DNA of 64,000 bases from Candidatus Margulisiibacteriota bacterium (GTDB lineage: Bacteria; Margulisbacteria; Riflemargulisbacteria; GWF2-39-127), in NCBI GenBank assembly GCA_003242895.1, contig QKMY01000021.1, positions 1 through 64,000 of the forward strand. The letters are read 5' to 3'. The notes beneath the pieces are model-generated. The model was not told the origin of the DNA. It did no database searches and worked only from the letters and a program-made list of their open reading frames with translations. The first letter of the stretch is position 1. The number at the start of each line of letters is the position of its first letter. Shown one piece after another: positions 44,541 to 54,020 of this stretch. Made by a program: the position numbers and the translations under genes.

Positions 44541-45245
44541 ATGAAATTATCAATTGTAATACCTTGCTATAATGAAGCAAAAAATATACCTTTAATGCTC
44601 GATAGATTTCGCAGTGTAATAAGCAGAAAAGACATTGAAGTGATCCTAGTCAATAATGGATCAAAAGATAACAGTCAGGAAGTTCTTGATACTCTGCTGC
44701 CTCAGTACCCTTTTACCCGAACAGTGAAGGTAGAAATAAACCAGGGATACGGCTATGGTGTATTAACAGGATTAAGTTCAGCACAAGGAGAGTATCTTGG
44801 GTGGACGCATGCCGATTTGCAAACTGATCCGTATGATGTGATCAAAGCCATTGAGATCATAGAGACCAAAAACAATCCAATGAATGTATTTGTAAAAGGT
44901 AATAGAAAAGGCCGCAGTGCATTAGACCATTTTTTTACCATTGGAATGAGCTTTTTTGAGACATGCTATCTTGGTGAACGATTGTGGGATATTAACGCCC
45001 AGCCTAATATATTCCACAGGAGCTTTTTTGAGAACTGGAATAATCCACCTCATGACTTTTCTCTTGATCTTTTTGTTTTTTATATTGCCCGGATAAAGAA
45101 GTTAGATATATTCCGTTTTGATGTGCGATTCCCATCAAGGGTCCATGGACAATCAAGCTGGAACACCGGATTGAAATCTAAATGGAAGTTTATCAAACGT
45201 ACCGTCGAATTTAGCACAAAACTTAAAAAGGAATTAAAAAAATGA
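44541..45245 (+). CDS. family 2 glycosyltransferase (DPM1-like)
   Basis: A 234-residue GT-A enzyme. It starts with MKLSIVIPCYNEAKNIP and has VNNGSKDNSQE and the metal-binding region GWTHADLQTDP in place of a strict DXD. A small C-terminal region contains PSRVHGQSSW (compare the usual R..GxSK/S motif). I start it at ATG 44541, which has GAAGAGG before it and gives the typical N-terminus; an upstream frame to 44421 overlaps the previous gene. Likely transfers a sugar to a polyprenyl phosphate or to the growing glycan. Its end overlaps the next gene by four bases. Confidence 0.88.
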   Translation: MKLSIVIPCYNEAKNIPLMLDRFRSVISRKDIEVILVNNGSKDNSQEVLDTLLPQYPFTRTVKVEINQGYGYGVLTGLSSAQGEYLGWTHADLQTDPYDVIKAIEIIETKNNPMNVFVKGNRKGRSALDHFFTIGMSFFETCYLGERLWDINAQPNIFHRSFFENWNNPPHDFSLDLFVFYIARIKKLDIFRFDVRFPSRVHGQSSWNTGLKSKWKFIKRTVEFSTKLKKELKK

Positions 45246-45835
45246 ACTACATCGCCCATCGGGTAAACACTGTTGAAGGTTTAAAAAAACTACCACTTGA
45301 GTATGGAGTTGAGCTAGATCTTAGAGATCAAGGGGATAGACTGATTCTCCAGCATGATCCGTTCACCCCTGGAGAATGTTTCGAGGAATATCTTAAGCAT
45401 TATCATAATGGAACGATGATCTTGAATGTCAAAAGCGAGCGGGTTGAACACCGGGTGCTCGAGTTGATAAAAAAATACGAGGTTAAAGACTATTTCTTTC
45501 TCGACAGCTCGTTTCCAATGATTTTTTTATTGAGCAGTAAATATTCTGAAAAGAAGATGGCCCTTAGATTCTCTGAATACGAAGGGTTGGACACCATCAT
45601 GAATATGCAGGGAAAAGTTGATTGGGTATGGGTTGATTGCTTCACGAAACTGCCGATAAACAAAGAGAACTATCAAGTCCTGAAAAAAGCCGGATTCAAA
45701 CTGTGCCTTGTTTCTCCTGAACTCCAGGGAAGACCTGAAGATATCGCAGAATACAAACATTACTTGAGTGAAGAAAAGATTGTATTCGATGCGATATGCA
45801 CAAAAATACATAATATTGAGAAATGGGCAGAATAA
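45242..45835 (+). CDS. GDPD/PLC-like TIM-barrel protein
   Basis: A 197-residue protein with the glycerophosphodiester-phosphodiesterase-like signature near its N-terminus: H6-R7, E24-X-D26 and H38-D39. These are the two catalytic His and metal ligands of the family. It is shorter than the usual 240-250 residues and has Asn rather than Gly after His-Arg, so it is a divergent member. Next to capsule genes with a BcbE-like transferase it may trim or add a phosphodiester-linked group on the glycan. It overlaps the GT2 gene by four bases and ends seven bases from a convergent gene. Confidence 0.75.
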   Translation: MNYIAHRVNTVEGLKKLPLEYGVELDLRDQGDRLILQHDPFTPGECFEEYLKHYHNGTMILNVKSERVEHRVLELIKKYEVKDYFFLDSSFPMIFLLSSKYSEKKMALRFSEYEGLDTIMNMQGKVDWVWVDCFTKLPINKENYQVLKKAGFKLCLVSPELQGRPEDIAEYKHYLSEEKIVFDAICTKIHNIEKWAE

Positions 45836-45842
45836 AGATCGT

Positions 45843-46631
45843 TTATCCCGTTTTCTTGGTGAAGTAGAAACAACCGCATCCGTACTGTTGTCTATTGGCT
45901 AATTCGGGATCTGCATGTTCAATAAGCCCATCCTCAGGATTATCTGTTATTAATGAAAACTCAATCAGGTCCATTCCTTCAAAATAGTTTATAATCTGAT
46001 CGTAAGAATATATTCGGTGTGCATTATATTGTATTCGGGGTATACCTACTGGAACAACGAATAACAAAGTTCCATTGACGTCAAGTACTCGTTTAAGCTC
46101 AGAGATTGACTTCAGATCACCCTGGGGATCAAGCGGGTCGCCATATCTTCCCAGTCCTACATGTTCGACGACGTGCATACAGGAAAGAGACTCAACACTT
46201 TTATCAGGAAAAGGTAGTTTTGTAACATCACCCGCCTTAGCATCTAACTCCGACAACTTAATTTTAGCTGGCCGATAATCATAAAAATGAACCGGAATAA
46301 AAGCAGATATAAGGGACATAAAATAAATACTTGAAGATATGTCGATATGCAGCCTGGGCATAATGTTCGAAAGCTTCCTGGCTGCCCAAGCCAGGTGATA
46401 AATGTAATGATGATCAAACCCGGTAGAGTCTGTTCTATCGACTAGAATTACCATTCTTTGATTCCAGCTGACTGGGAATCGTTTATCATCCATGACCCTG
46501 AACCGTATAAATGAATTTAGGTAGAAAACGTAGTTTTTTAAAGAACTGATGATAATCCCAGGAATTCTCAAAAGTGGAGCAAGAAAAGGGATGTATTTTA
46601 GATAAGATTTTATTCTATTTCTGATAGACAT
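45843..46631 (-). CDS. DUF268 SAM-dependent methyltransferase-like protein
   Basis: A 262-residue protein. The C-terminal two thirds match DUF268: a HIDISSSIYF strand, a DVTKLPFPDKSVESL acidic loop and the hallmark HVVEHVGLGRYGDPLDPQGD region, followed by YNAHRIYS. The family has a Rossmann methyltransferase fold and is frequent in surface-glycan loci, where it probably methylates a sugar. The canonical SAM-binding GxGxG loop is degenerate, as is usual for DUF268. It begins one base after the GT32 stop and is the last gene of the minus-strand glycan run. Confidence 0.85.
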   Translation of the reverse strand: MSIRNRIKSYLKYIPFLAPLLRIPGIIISSLKNYVFYLNSFIRFRVMDDKRFPVSWNQRMVILVDRTDSTGFDHHYIYHLAWAARKLSNIMPRLHIDISSSIYFMSLISAFIPVHFYDYRPAKIKLSELDAKAGDVTKLPFPDKSVESLSCMHVVEHVGLGRYGDPLDPQGDLKSISELKRVLDVNGTLLFVVPVGIPRIQYNAHRIYSYDQIINYFEGMDLIEFSLITDNPEDGLIEHADPELANRQQYGCGCFYFTKKTG

Positions 46632-46632
46632 A

Positions 46633-47481
46633 TTATTTAATTTTAAAGGTTTTCTTTATTTTTCTAATAATTCTGGATTTTAAGGTGTTGTCAAACCAGC
46701 TAACGTACCAGTAATGGAGTGCAAACGATTCCGGCTTGATATATGATTTGATTTTCTCTTCATTAGTTAAGAAGCGTTCTCCATTCGGTAATGGATAAAA
46801 ATATGTGATAGGGAATGGTATCACATTTTCCTGAACAGCAGTGATCGTTTGAAAAAAGCACTCATTAAAGAACTGAGGACCGGTATTATGCATTATTGAA
46901 TCGGGATCAGTAGTATCTATCTCTTTTATCCTGGTATTCAATGAATCTATACATAATTTTAATACGGGGTGACCGGCAACCGACCCAATGAGAGCGTTGT
47001 TCAATAATGGAGCTTCAGAGTATACTAATCCGGCAAAAAAATGACATTGTTCATGGATAGTATCAAAAGGATGAAAGCATTCAAAATCCGTATCTACATA
47101 AAGTCCGCCAAATTGATTAAGTATTTCATATCTGAGAATATCTGATTTGGCACCGTAGTTAGACGTCCTGCTAAATAATTCTCTGTTAATCATTTCTAGT
47201 TTTTTAACTTCTTTGTCTGTCCAGAGATAGTATTCCCAGTCGGGGTGAAATCTTTTCCAGGATTCTTGTATCTTGTGATACTTTTTCGGGAATTTACCGC
47301 CAAGCCATATCTGATGTATTTTTTTTGGTATCTGGCCATTGATGACTTTGTTCGTATAATTAGCATTAAAAAGTTGTTCCAGTAACTGCCATCGGGGATT
47401 GGAAACGTATTCTTCCTCTTTATAGGTATAAGCAGTTTTTGATGATTCTTTAAATGATACTTTGATAAATGTTTCTTTCAT
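46633..47481 (-). CDS. GT32-family glycosyltransferase
   Basis: A 282-residue transferase of the Gly_transf_sug/GT32 family (OCH1-like, capsular transferases). It has KKIHQIWLGG (53-62), WKRFHPDWEYYLWTD (75-89), the SDILRYEILNQFGGLYVDTD segment with the D130-T-D132 metal motif, and a later HYWYVSW segment. It is cytoplasmic and transfers a nucleotide-activated hexose to the growing glycan. It lies between the ABC exporter (24 bases upstream) and the DUF268 gene. Confidence 0.9.
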   Translation of the reverse strand: MKETFIKVSFKESSKTAYTYKEEEYVSNPRWQLLEQLFNANYTNKVINGQIPKKIHQIWLGGKFPKKYHKIQESWKRFHPDWEYYLWTDKEVKKLEMINRELFSRTSNYGAKSDILRYEILNQFGGLYVDTDFECFHPFDTIHEQCHFFAGLVYSEAPLLNNALIGSVAGHPVLKLCIDSLNTRIKEIDTTDPDSIMHNTGPQFFNECFFQTITAVQENVIPFPITYFYPLPNGERFLTNEEKIKSYIKPESFALHYWYVSWFDNTLKSRIIRKIKKTFKIK

Positions 47482-47505
47482 TGATAGCCTCGATCATTCA
47501 ATATA

Positions 47506-49278
47506 TTAATCAAACATGTCTTGATATGTGCCGGTTTGAACAATGTCTCCGTTTTCAATCCTATATATAACATCGCAGTTTTTCAGCGTTGTCAGCCGAT
47601 GTGTTACGATGATGATAGTTTTCTCTCCGGCAAGATTATCAATTGATTTCTGAATGGCATTTTCGGTTTCGCTATCGAGAGACGAGGTCGCTTCATCAAA
47701 CACGATGACCGAAGGGTTGGTATACAAAGCTCTTGCAATCCCAATCCGTTGTTTCTGTCCACCAGACAGCATGATCCCATTCTCTCCGACTCTGGTATTT
47801 ATACCGTCAGGTAATCCAGCTATTAAAGCATCTAGATTTGCTAGAGTCAAAGCTCTGTTTACCATATCCGTATCAATCTTTTCATCGTTGATCCCGAGTG
47901 CAACATTGCACCTGATTGAATCATTCATCAAATAGATATCTTGTGGCACATAACCGATATTGCTCTGCCAGTTTGCCAGATTGCTATATATAGATAATCC
48001 ATCGATACTGATATCTCCTGATTGCGGATAAAGCAATCCCAGCAGTATATTAACCAGTGTCGTTTTCCCTGACCCTGATTTTCCGGTAAAAGCTATCGAG
48101 CTTCCTTTTTTAATAGAAAGATTGAGTCCATTAATAACCGGTTTTTTTGTGGCTTCGTACTCGAAAACTAGGTTCTTTATTTCGATCCTGTCTTTGAAAG
48201 CCTGGATATTAGGCTGATCTTTGCTGCATTGTAGCTTCTGGTTTTGGTTTTGTTTCTCTATTTTTTTAAGGATTGTATATATTCTCTCGACAGTATATGT
48301 ACTATGTTTCATGGCCGACATGGAGTTGGATATCTTAGTCACCGAAGGCATGAGCCTGATTGCGGCAATAGCCATGGTTGAGAGCATGGGAATGATTATT
48401 TTTACACCACCAAGCTGAGATTGACAATAGATAATAAGAACAACTATGGAAGTGATAAATAGCATTTCGAAAATGATTCGAGGTAATAGGAGCAGTGCGT
48501 AGTAGTTCGTAGAAGACGTAACCATTTTCTTCAGTATTGTTTTTACTTCATTTATATAGTATTCCTGCAGGTTATTGATCTTTATAATCTTAATATTATT
48601 GAGGGTCTGGTTGACTATTTGAAATACATCAGTATGGGATTCTGAACCAATACGTCCGTATTCAAAAGTTTTATTTTTGGAAAATCTATAAAAACTGTAA
48701 ATAAACAAAACCACAACAAAAACTAGCAGAAGTAATTTGACATTATAGAATACCAGGGCGCAAATAATGATTAATAAAAAGATTGCCTCAGACATGAATG
48801 TAGCCATTACTCCAACAACATTAATCGAAAACTTATAGCATTCATCAGAAATATTCGTTATTAGTGTTGCAGCATTTTGATTAAGAAAAAACTGATAAGG
48901 TGCATTAACATATGAGGAATAAAGTCTTTCCCGTAAATATCTGTTCACATCATAAGTAAAATAGCTGATAGAACACTGGACTATGAAAAAAAACATACTC
49001 TTAATGGAATACACCGCAATAAGCAGCAGGCTGGAATAAATTACTATCTTTTGTGAACTTGTTATTGAAAATCCCGTCAAAATGTTTCTAGCCCATTCAT
49101 TTTTAAGGATAGCTAATGGGTTTTGTAAGATAGCGACATAGGGTAATATAATGGCGATACTGAAGAACTCAAGAATAGAAGATAGTAAAAATACGAAAAA
49201 GATCAATAGAAGCAATGATTTCTTTTTGCCAAGGATATAAAATACTTTTGATATATAAGATTTAATGCCTAGAAACAT
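47506..49278 (-). CDS. ABC exporter (MsbA/PglK-like), fused membrane and ATPase domains
   Basis: A 590-residue half-transporter that would act as a homodimer. Six membrane helices lie in the first 320 residues. The nucleotide-binding domain has Walker A GKSGSGKT, a Q-loop after IGYVPQDIYL, the signature LSGGQKQRIGIARAL, Walker B VIVFDEATSSLD and the switch His in ITHRL/VTHRL. Between glycosyltransferase genes it most likely flips a lipid-linked saccharide across the inner membrane, like PglK. An Asn/Gln-rich spacer separates the two halves. Confidence 0.92.
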   Translation of the reverse strand: MFLGIKSYISKVFYILGKKKSLLLLIFFVFLLSSILEFFSIAIILPYVAILQNPLAILKNEWARNILTGFSITSSQKIVIYSSLLLIAVYSIKSMFFFIVQCSISYFTYDVNRYLRERLYSSYVNAPYQFFLNQNAATLITNISDECYKFSINVVGVMATFMSEAIFLLIIICALVFYNVKLLLLVFVVVLFIYSFYRFSKNKTFEYGRIGSESHTDVFQIVNQTLNNIKIIKINNLQEYYINEVKTILKKMVTSSTNYYALLLLPRIIFEMLFITSIVVLIIYCQSQLGGVKIIIPMLSTMAIAAIRLMPSVTKISNSMSAMKHSTYTVERIYTILKKIEKQNQNQKLQCSKDQPNIQAFKDRIEIKNLVFEYEATKKPVINGLNLSIKKGSSIAFTGKSGSGKTTLVNILLGLLYPQSGDISIDGLSIYSNLANWQSNIGYVPQDIYLMNDSIRCNVALGINDEKIDTDMVNRALTLANLDALIAGLPDGINTRVGENGIMLSGGQKQRIGIARALYTNPSVIVFDEATSSLDSETENAIQKSIDNLAGEKTIIIVTHRLTTLKNCDVIYRIENGDIVQTGTYQDMFD

Positions 49279-49317
49279 TTATTGTCACCATGTGTTTTAT
49301 ATTAACAGGTACCATGA

Positions 49318-51069
49318 TCACTCGGCTATCATTTTTTTTTGAGTTAATAGAGTATTCACTACATGATGCTTACCTGTTAAAAATGCTTTGGAGTAGTTTC
49401 TTACTGTAGTTCCTGTGTGAATTGCATGTCCGGCAATCAGTATAACAACAATGCAGCTTACAATCAAATTCTGATAGATACGTTTAATCCGGAAAAGGTC
49501 CAGCCAATACACTATTGCAATCACTAGGAAAAACATCCCAAGATATCCTCCGGGGATCATGAAACGGGTCAACTCCCATTTATAGCCTTTAAGCACAAAG
49601 GGATATGCTACTCCAACTCCTGCCGCAAACATGACAGCAGTTAATAGAAGGTAATATTCCAGTTCTTGAGATTTTTTACTCATGATTTTACTGACAAATA
49701 TATATATAAATAATAAGATCATACCTGCCAGCGGATAAAAAATAGCCCGAAGGGATTTCCAGGCGTAATCCTCCAATAAAAAAATGAGGTCCTCTATTGG
49801 AATGCTGGCGACGGATGCTTGTTTATAACTAACGGAATTATTAATAGTTTTAGTCTTATTGTTTAACCGGTCATTAGAATATTGCTCTTTAGCGTCCCAG
49901 GCATAAACAGATGCTGCGTTATCGCCAAAAAGATTATTAAAGTAACTAAATCGTAGATAAGGTTTTACCTGTATTGTTGGATATCCTTTTTGATTGTACT
50001 GCATGAGTCCCGGAACCTTTATATGATCTGCTTTATGGGAAGAAATAAGCATACCCCCGGTATTTGCCGTGACGAAAGAAAAAATTATCAGAAAACCAAA
50101 TGATATTGCTGTAATGGCGACATCTTTTATTCTTCTGGTTTTATAGAGAATGAGGGCTCCGGCCATAAAAAAGACTGGAAAAGAGATCAAAATGTTTTGT
50201 GTCGCTGTCATATGCCAGGTAATAATAATTGGAAGTAACATAAGGAGATACACGATTGTGCTGATTTTATTTTTAAGATAGGCGACAGTTAAAAATAAAA
50301 AAAACATGATCGTTCCCATTCCGACGATACTGTCCGTATAGCCGCAACCGATCCAGGGATTACCCGAATCGATTACCTGGCAGGGTAAGAGAGACAATGT
50401 CATATTCCCGAAACCCATCACCAGGACACCCAGAAAACTAAAAAAATTATTGAGCTTAAATTCTCTGAAAGCCCCATAGAATGTCATCAATAGAAAAATT
50501 AGTGATACCCAGAGCCATATAGTAAGCCCGATATATGGACTAATCATTTTAACAGAGGAAGTTGCCAAGGACAGAAGTGATTGTCCGTAGTGCTGATTAA
50601 TAGCAGGTATTCTATCTAGGTTAATGATATGTAACACTAAATTAGCGTAACGCGGACTATGAAGAGAGCCAACTTTGTCCCAGACATTGACAAGAGCGGT
50701 TCCAGAAGCAGAATCCGGTGGCAGGTATAAGATAATATTCATGAATGAAAATAGAGCAAAAAGAATCACAAGAAGGATCCCGGTAGTTTTTATCTTAATT
50801 GCTTTTAAATCACGTGTTCCCAAAAATACTACTATTAGAAGAAGAATCGATGAAATAAATAAGGACGTTCTGGCACTGAGAACTAGCCCAAGGAGTCTCC
50901 AGAGAGAAAGAAATAAGCTAATACCAAAGAAATAACTAAAACCTATTTTTAAAAAAGGATGCTGGCCGGTATATGCTGGAAAAAATCTAAATAATATAGA
51001 ATTACTCGATATGACAAATATAAGGCAAAATAGAAAAACTAACGCGGCTGCAAAAAAAATATCATTCAT
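49318..51069 (-). CDS. large polytopic membrane protein, unknown
   Basis: A 583-residue protein with about a dozen hydrophobic segments over residues 5-540 and a hydrophilic stretch near 350-430. I recognise no catalytic motif. By size, topology and neighbours it could be a GT-C transferase or a Wzy-type polymerase, but the usual acidic loop after the first helix is not obvious. It starts at the A of the preceding stop (TAATG overlap), so it is translationally coupled to the exostosin-like gene, and it lies 39 bases before the ABC exporter. Confidence 0.7.
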   Translation of the reverse strand: MNDIFFAAALVFLFCLIFVISSNSILFRFFPAYTGQHPFLKIGFSYFFGISLFLSLWRLLGLVLSARTSLFISSILLLIVVFLGTRDLKAIKIKTTGILLVILFALFSFMNIILYLPPDSASGTALVNVWDKVGSLHSPRYANLVLHIINLDRIPAINQHYGQSLLSLATSSVKMISPYIGLTIWLWVSLIFLLMTFYGAFREFKLNNFFSFLGVLVMGFGNMTLSLLPCQVIDSGNPWIGCGYTDSIVGMGTIMFFLFLTVAYLKNKISTIVYLLMLLPIIITWHMTATQNILISFPVFFMAGALILYKTRRIKDVAITAISFGFLIIFSFVTANTGGMLISSHKADHIKVPGLMQYNQKGYPTIQVKPYLRFSYFNNLFGDNAASVYAWDAKEQYSNDRLNNKTKTINNSVSYKQASVASIPIEDLIFLLEDYAWKSLRAIFYPLAGMILLFIYIFVSKIMSKKSQELEYYLLLTAVMFAAGVGVAYPFVLKGYKWELTRFMIPGGYLGMFFLVIAIVYWLDLFRIKRIYQNLIVSCIVVILIAGHAIHTGTTVRNYSKAFLTGKHHVVNTLLTQKKMIAE

Positions 51070-51974
51070 TAATAATCCTTATCGTAGCTCGGCAGATTCA
51101 TTTTTTCTATCCAGAAATCTATTTTTAACAGGTTGCTGTCGAAGTTGTTCATGAGTTTTTCATACTTTTTTTGAAGAAAGGACTCGTCAACGTTATTCAA
51201 TTCAGTCCAATCATTGACTATCCACATAGGATATCCTAACTTTTTGAAATACTCTATGCCCGGAGAGCTTTTTACAATAGGGACTGCTCCAAGATATAGC
51301 GCTTCCCAGGTCCTGTGACAGTCGATTCCATTACCGGGAGGCGATGCGACAAACTTATATTTATTCAACATATTTAAATATATTTTCGGGTTTATTCTCT
51401 TCGGGATACCGTCAGCCAGTTTGTGGTTTACTAGATAATCGTAAGCTACCTGCCGTTCAGCTACATTTGTAGCTATCTTAAAGCCATAAAGAATCCGATT
51501 CTGTTTATTAACTTTTTTTTTGATCAGTGCATTAAACATACTTACGATCCCATTACAATAATACTTAGTATTTTCTATCCCGATAGGGATTGGTATGACT
51601 TTTTCGTGGCCCGTGTTAACGTTCTGACCAAACCAATTAATAATTTTTTCATCTATATAGGGAGTGAGTTTGTCATCTACGGCAATATCACCATTATGGG
51701 TTATCAAAATATAGGGATTTTTTATGTCAGGATGGATGTGTTTGAAAAAGTATTCTACTTGCTCAATGCCGACAAATATTTTTTGCTTATATTCTACTTT
51801 TTCAGGTTTAATTGTTTGAGAAACATCGTCGTGAATGTAATTCGCATATATTCTGAAGGTATCTCCTGTTATATATGGATAACTGTCAGGTCTTTTATTG
51901 CTGGAATGCCTGATAAGATATCTGAATAATTCTCTTTTCAATCCGAATAATTTATTCTTGACAGTTATTAGCAT
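51069..51974 (-). CDS. exostosin-like glycosyltransferase
   Basis: A 301-residue soluble protein resembling the exostosin/GT47-like GT-B fold. It has a central PIPIGIENTKYY segment, KYKFVASPPGNGIDCHRTWEALYLGAVPIVKSSPGIEYF near 200-245, with Glu and the ALYLGAVPI strand typical of the nucleotide-sugar site, and a following WIVNDW. It probably acts on the surface polysaccharide. First gene of the minus-strand glycan run; it reads away from a structured intergenic region. Confidence 0.75.
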   Translation of the reverse strand: MLITVKNKLFGLKRELFRYLIRHSSNKRPDSYPYITGDTFRIYANYIHDDVSQTIKPEKVEYKQKIFVGIEQVEYFFKHIHPDIKNPYILITHNGDIAVDDKLTPYIDEKIINWFGQNVNTGHEKVIPIPIGIENTKYYCNGIVSMFNALIKKKVNKQNRILYGFKIATNVAERQVAYDYLVNHKLADGIPKRINPKIYLNMLNKYKFVASPPGNGIDCHRTWEALYLGAVPIVKSSPGIEYFKKLGYPMWIVNDWTELNNVDESFLQKKYEKLMNNFDSNLLKIDFWIEKMNLPSYDKDY

Positions 51975-52263
51975 GCTTAACCTGGAAGTATTTTATCATC
52001 CTGATTATACCATCAATAAGATCAATAACAAAAGATCAAAGACAAGACTATTTTGTAACGGGTGAGTTACCGGGGGATGGGTTGAACTTTCGCTTCATCC
52101 GCCTCGATTTAGTCGAAACTACTATTCGGGAATGTTTCTCACCACCCCAACGAAGGCGGACTGCTTGGTTCTCCAAGCAATAAGGCTGTGTCACAAAAAT
52201 CCTGACACCCCTTCAATTTACTGAAGTTGTTTTTTGAAAGGACATCGTAGACTCGCTTATTAC
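51975..52263. other. structured, GC-richer intergenic segment
   Basis: Between two minus-strand genes, 52060-52210 is visibly richer in G and C than its surroundings. It holds an inverted repeat TCCGCC (52098-52103) / GGCGGA (52155-52160) and a perfect TGCTTGG/CCAAGCA hairpin with a TTCT loop (52162-52179). There is no frame with a ribosome site. It could be the scar of a lost mobile element, an mRNA-end structure, or a small RNA. Confidence 0.35.
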
Positions 52264-53337
52264 TTAAATCGTTTGTCTGTATTTTTCAGCTTCCCAGTTT
52301 CCAAGATACATAAGCTCTTTTTCCTCTAAGCAGATGGGATTATTCTTCGATGAGGTCATGACAAGGAGATGGAATTTGAGGACATCTTCGATCTCTTTGG
52401 CTTTTTTTACAGTATCAGCTATTAGGAAAATATTTTCTTTATATATGATTACTCTGGGAAGTTCAAAATAATCATGCTTATACTCAATAAGTGGTCCTGT
52501 TGAGCTGATGTCCTGGAGCTCGACAGCACTTATCCCGCAATAAACAAGTTTATCCGGACAAAATGGTTTTGAGAAAAAGGATTTTTTATTACTTTCAAGG
52601 AGGGAACAGAGATTTCTATCGTCTGATAAATATGCGATTTTAGAAGATTGGCCAAGGGAGTTAACTAATGAAGAGATTTTTGTTGTTAGTTTATACCGTG
52701 ATTGGTCGATAGCCAGGTATTGTTCTATTTTATCCAGAACGACTTCTGTTAATGCAATAACTTCTTCATCATCACGAGCTGAAACGATGAGTCCATGGTT
52801 TTGTAGAAATACGATTTTTGGTTTTATATTGTGAGCGTTGATATAAGATTCAAGCTGGCTGTTCAGTTCTGAGGCTAGTTCAATACCGGGAGTTTTGTAT
52901 TTGATCATGAGGCAGTTCTCAAAAAGCTTGTTTAACTGGTCCTCCCAGTCTGCTTGCGCGGTGATGATATTTACGAGTAGCGGGTGAGTGTGTAGTGTGT
53001 AGGTGTCGAGCAATGCATGTAAGAACGTCTCGATAGACGGACGGTTTTGAGAGTCAATGATCGCCTCGTCCATAAGATTTTTTGCGTAAGAGTCTTTCTC
53101 TTTTTTGTCAGCTATTGTTAGTAATTCTTTGTTTTTCATTATGGAAATAACACGAGCATTATCAACTTTAGAATAACCTTTACTGGTATCCATTTCGGAT
53201 AACAAGAATCCTGATGCTTTGATGATCATGCTCCCATCACTCAGCTTTACTGACGAATTCCCACCGCCGGCTTGGACCAGATCGAATCGTTCCCCGGCAT
53301 ATTTTGATAATTTAACGAATTTTTCCAGTTCATTCAT
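52264..53337 (-). CDS. class II aldolase/adducin-family protein
   Basis: A 357-residue protein whose first 210 residues form a class II aldolase domain. These include GGGNSSVKLSDG (about 24-35), a His-bearing LHTHPLLVN strand, EWxDQL-like segment and VFLQNHGLIVS. The His residues would hold the catalytic metal. The remaining 140 residues are an extra C-terminal region. Class II aldolases of this type cleave or form sugar phosphates such as fuculose- or rhamnulose-1-phosphate. It overlaps the HAD gene by four bases (ATGA), so a shared pathway is likely. The substrate is unknown. Confidence 0.85.
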   Translation of the reverse strand: MNELEKFVKLSKYAGERFDLVQAGGGNSSVKLSDGSMIIKASGFLLSEMDTSKGYSKVDNARVISIMKNKELLTIADKKEKDSYAKNLMDEAIIDSQNRPSIETFLHALLDTYTLHTHPLLVNIITAQADWEDQLNKLFENCLMIKYKTPGIELASELNSQLESYINAHNIKPKIVFLQNHGLIVSARDDEEVIALTEVVLDKIEQYLAIDQSRYKLTTKISSLVNSLGQSSKIAYLSDDRNLCSLLESNKKSFFSKPFCPDKLVYCGISAVELQDISSTGPLIEYKHDYFELPRVIIYKENIFLIADTVKKAKEIEDVLKFHLLVMTSSKNNPICLEEKELMYLGNWEAEKYRQTI

Positions 53338-54020
53338 TTTTGTATATAACCCATCAGTTCTTTGAAGTTTTTAAATTCTGTCGTCAGATCGTTCAATTCT
53401 TCTTTTTTGTTCTCTGTATTCAACCAGAAAGACCGGATCCCAAGGTTTGTTGCTCCTACAATATCTTTTGAATAGTTGTCACCGATCATGCATACTTCAT
53501 TTGCAGTCAGTTCCATTTTTTTTAAACCGAGCATGAACATATACGGATGTGGTTTTTCTATCCCTGCTTCCTCGCTGATAACAGCGTATCCGGCATAATC
53601 AAATAGTTTTAGTTTTTGCATCTTTTTGTGCTGGACATCTGCCGTCAGGTCAGTAACCAAACAGACTTTATAAGGTTTAATCATTTTTAGAAATTCGAGA
53701 ACATCTTCATAAAGAATTATGTTATCGATAAAGGTGTCCCAGTAGAGATTGTAAACGTCATATGAATATTGAATTGGATTGATGTTGAGCAGTTCAAACA
53801 TTCTCTGAAAATATAGCAGTCTGTTATGGGACGCGGCGGTCTGAGCCAGTTCGGCATGTATTTGCTTTCGTGCTGTTATTAAGTTAGTTCTGATAGTCTC
53901 TTGCGGAATTGTGAATGTTACTGATAATGAATCAATCACTGCATTATTTGCGAGTTTATGCGTTTTCTCATAGTCATATAACGTATTGTCAATATCCAGC
54001 AGGAATCCTTTGTAATCCAT
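53334..54020 (-). CDS. HAD-family hydrolase (YjjG/phosphoglycolate-phosphatase-like)
   Basis: A 228-residue HAD phosphatase. The nucleophile is D9 and the acid D11 in LLDIDNTLYDY. Motif II is the VTDLTAD strand, the Lys lies in GIEKPHPYMF, and the acidic motif is CMIGDNYSKDIVGA. An alpha-helical cap lies between about 15 and 95. It probably dephosphorylates a sugar phosphate or nucleotide. Its start directly follows the stop of the kinase-fusion gene (TAAATG), and it overlaps the aldolase gene. Confidence 0.92.
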   Translation of the reverse strand: MDYKGFLLDIDNTLYDYEKTHKLANNAVIDSLSVTFTIPQETIRTNLITARKQIHAELAQTAASHNRLLYFQRMFELLNINPIQYSYDVYNLYWDTFIDNIILYEDVLEFLKMIKPYKVCLVTDLTADVQHKKMQKLKLFDYAGYAVISEEAGIEKPHPYMFMLGLKKMELTANEVCMIGDNYSKDIVGATNLGIRSFWLNTENKKEELNDLTTEFKNFKELMGYIQK

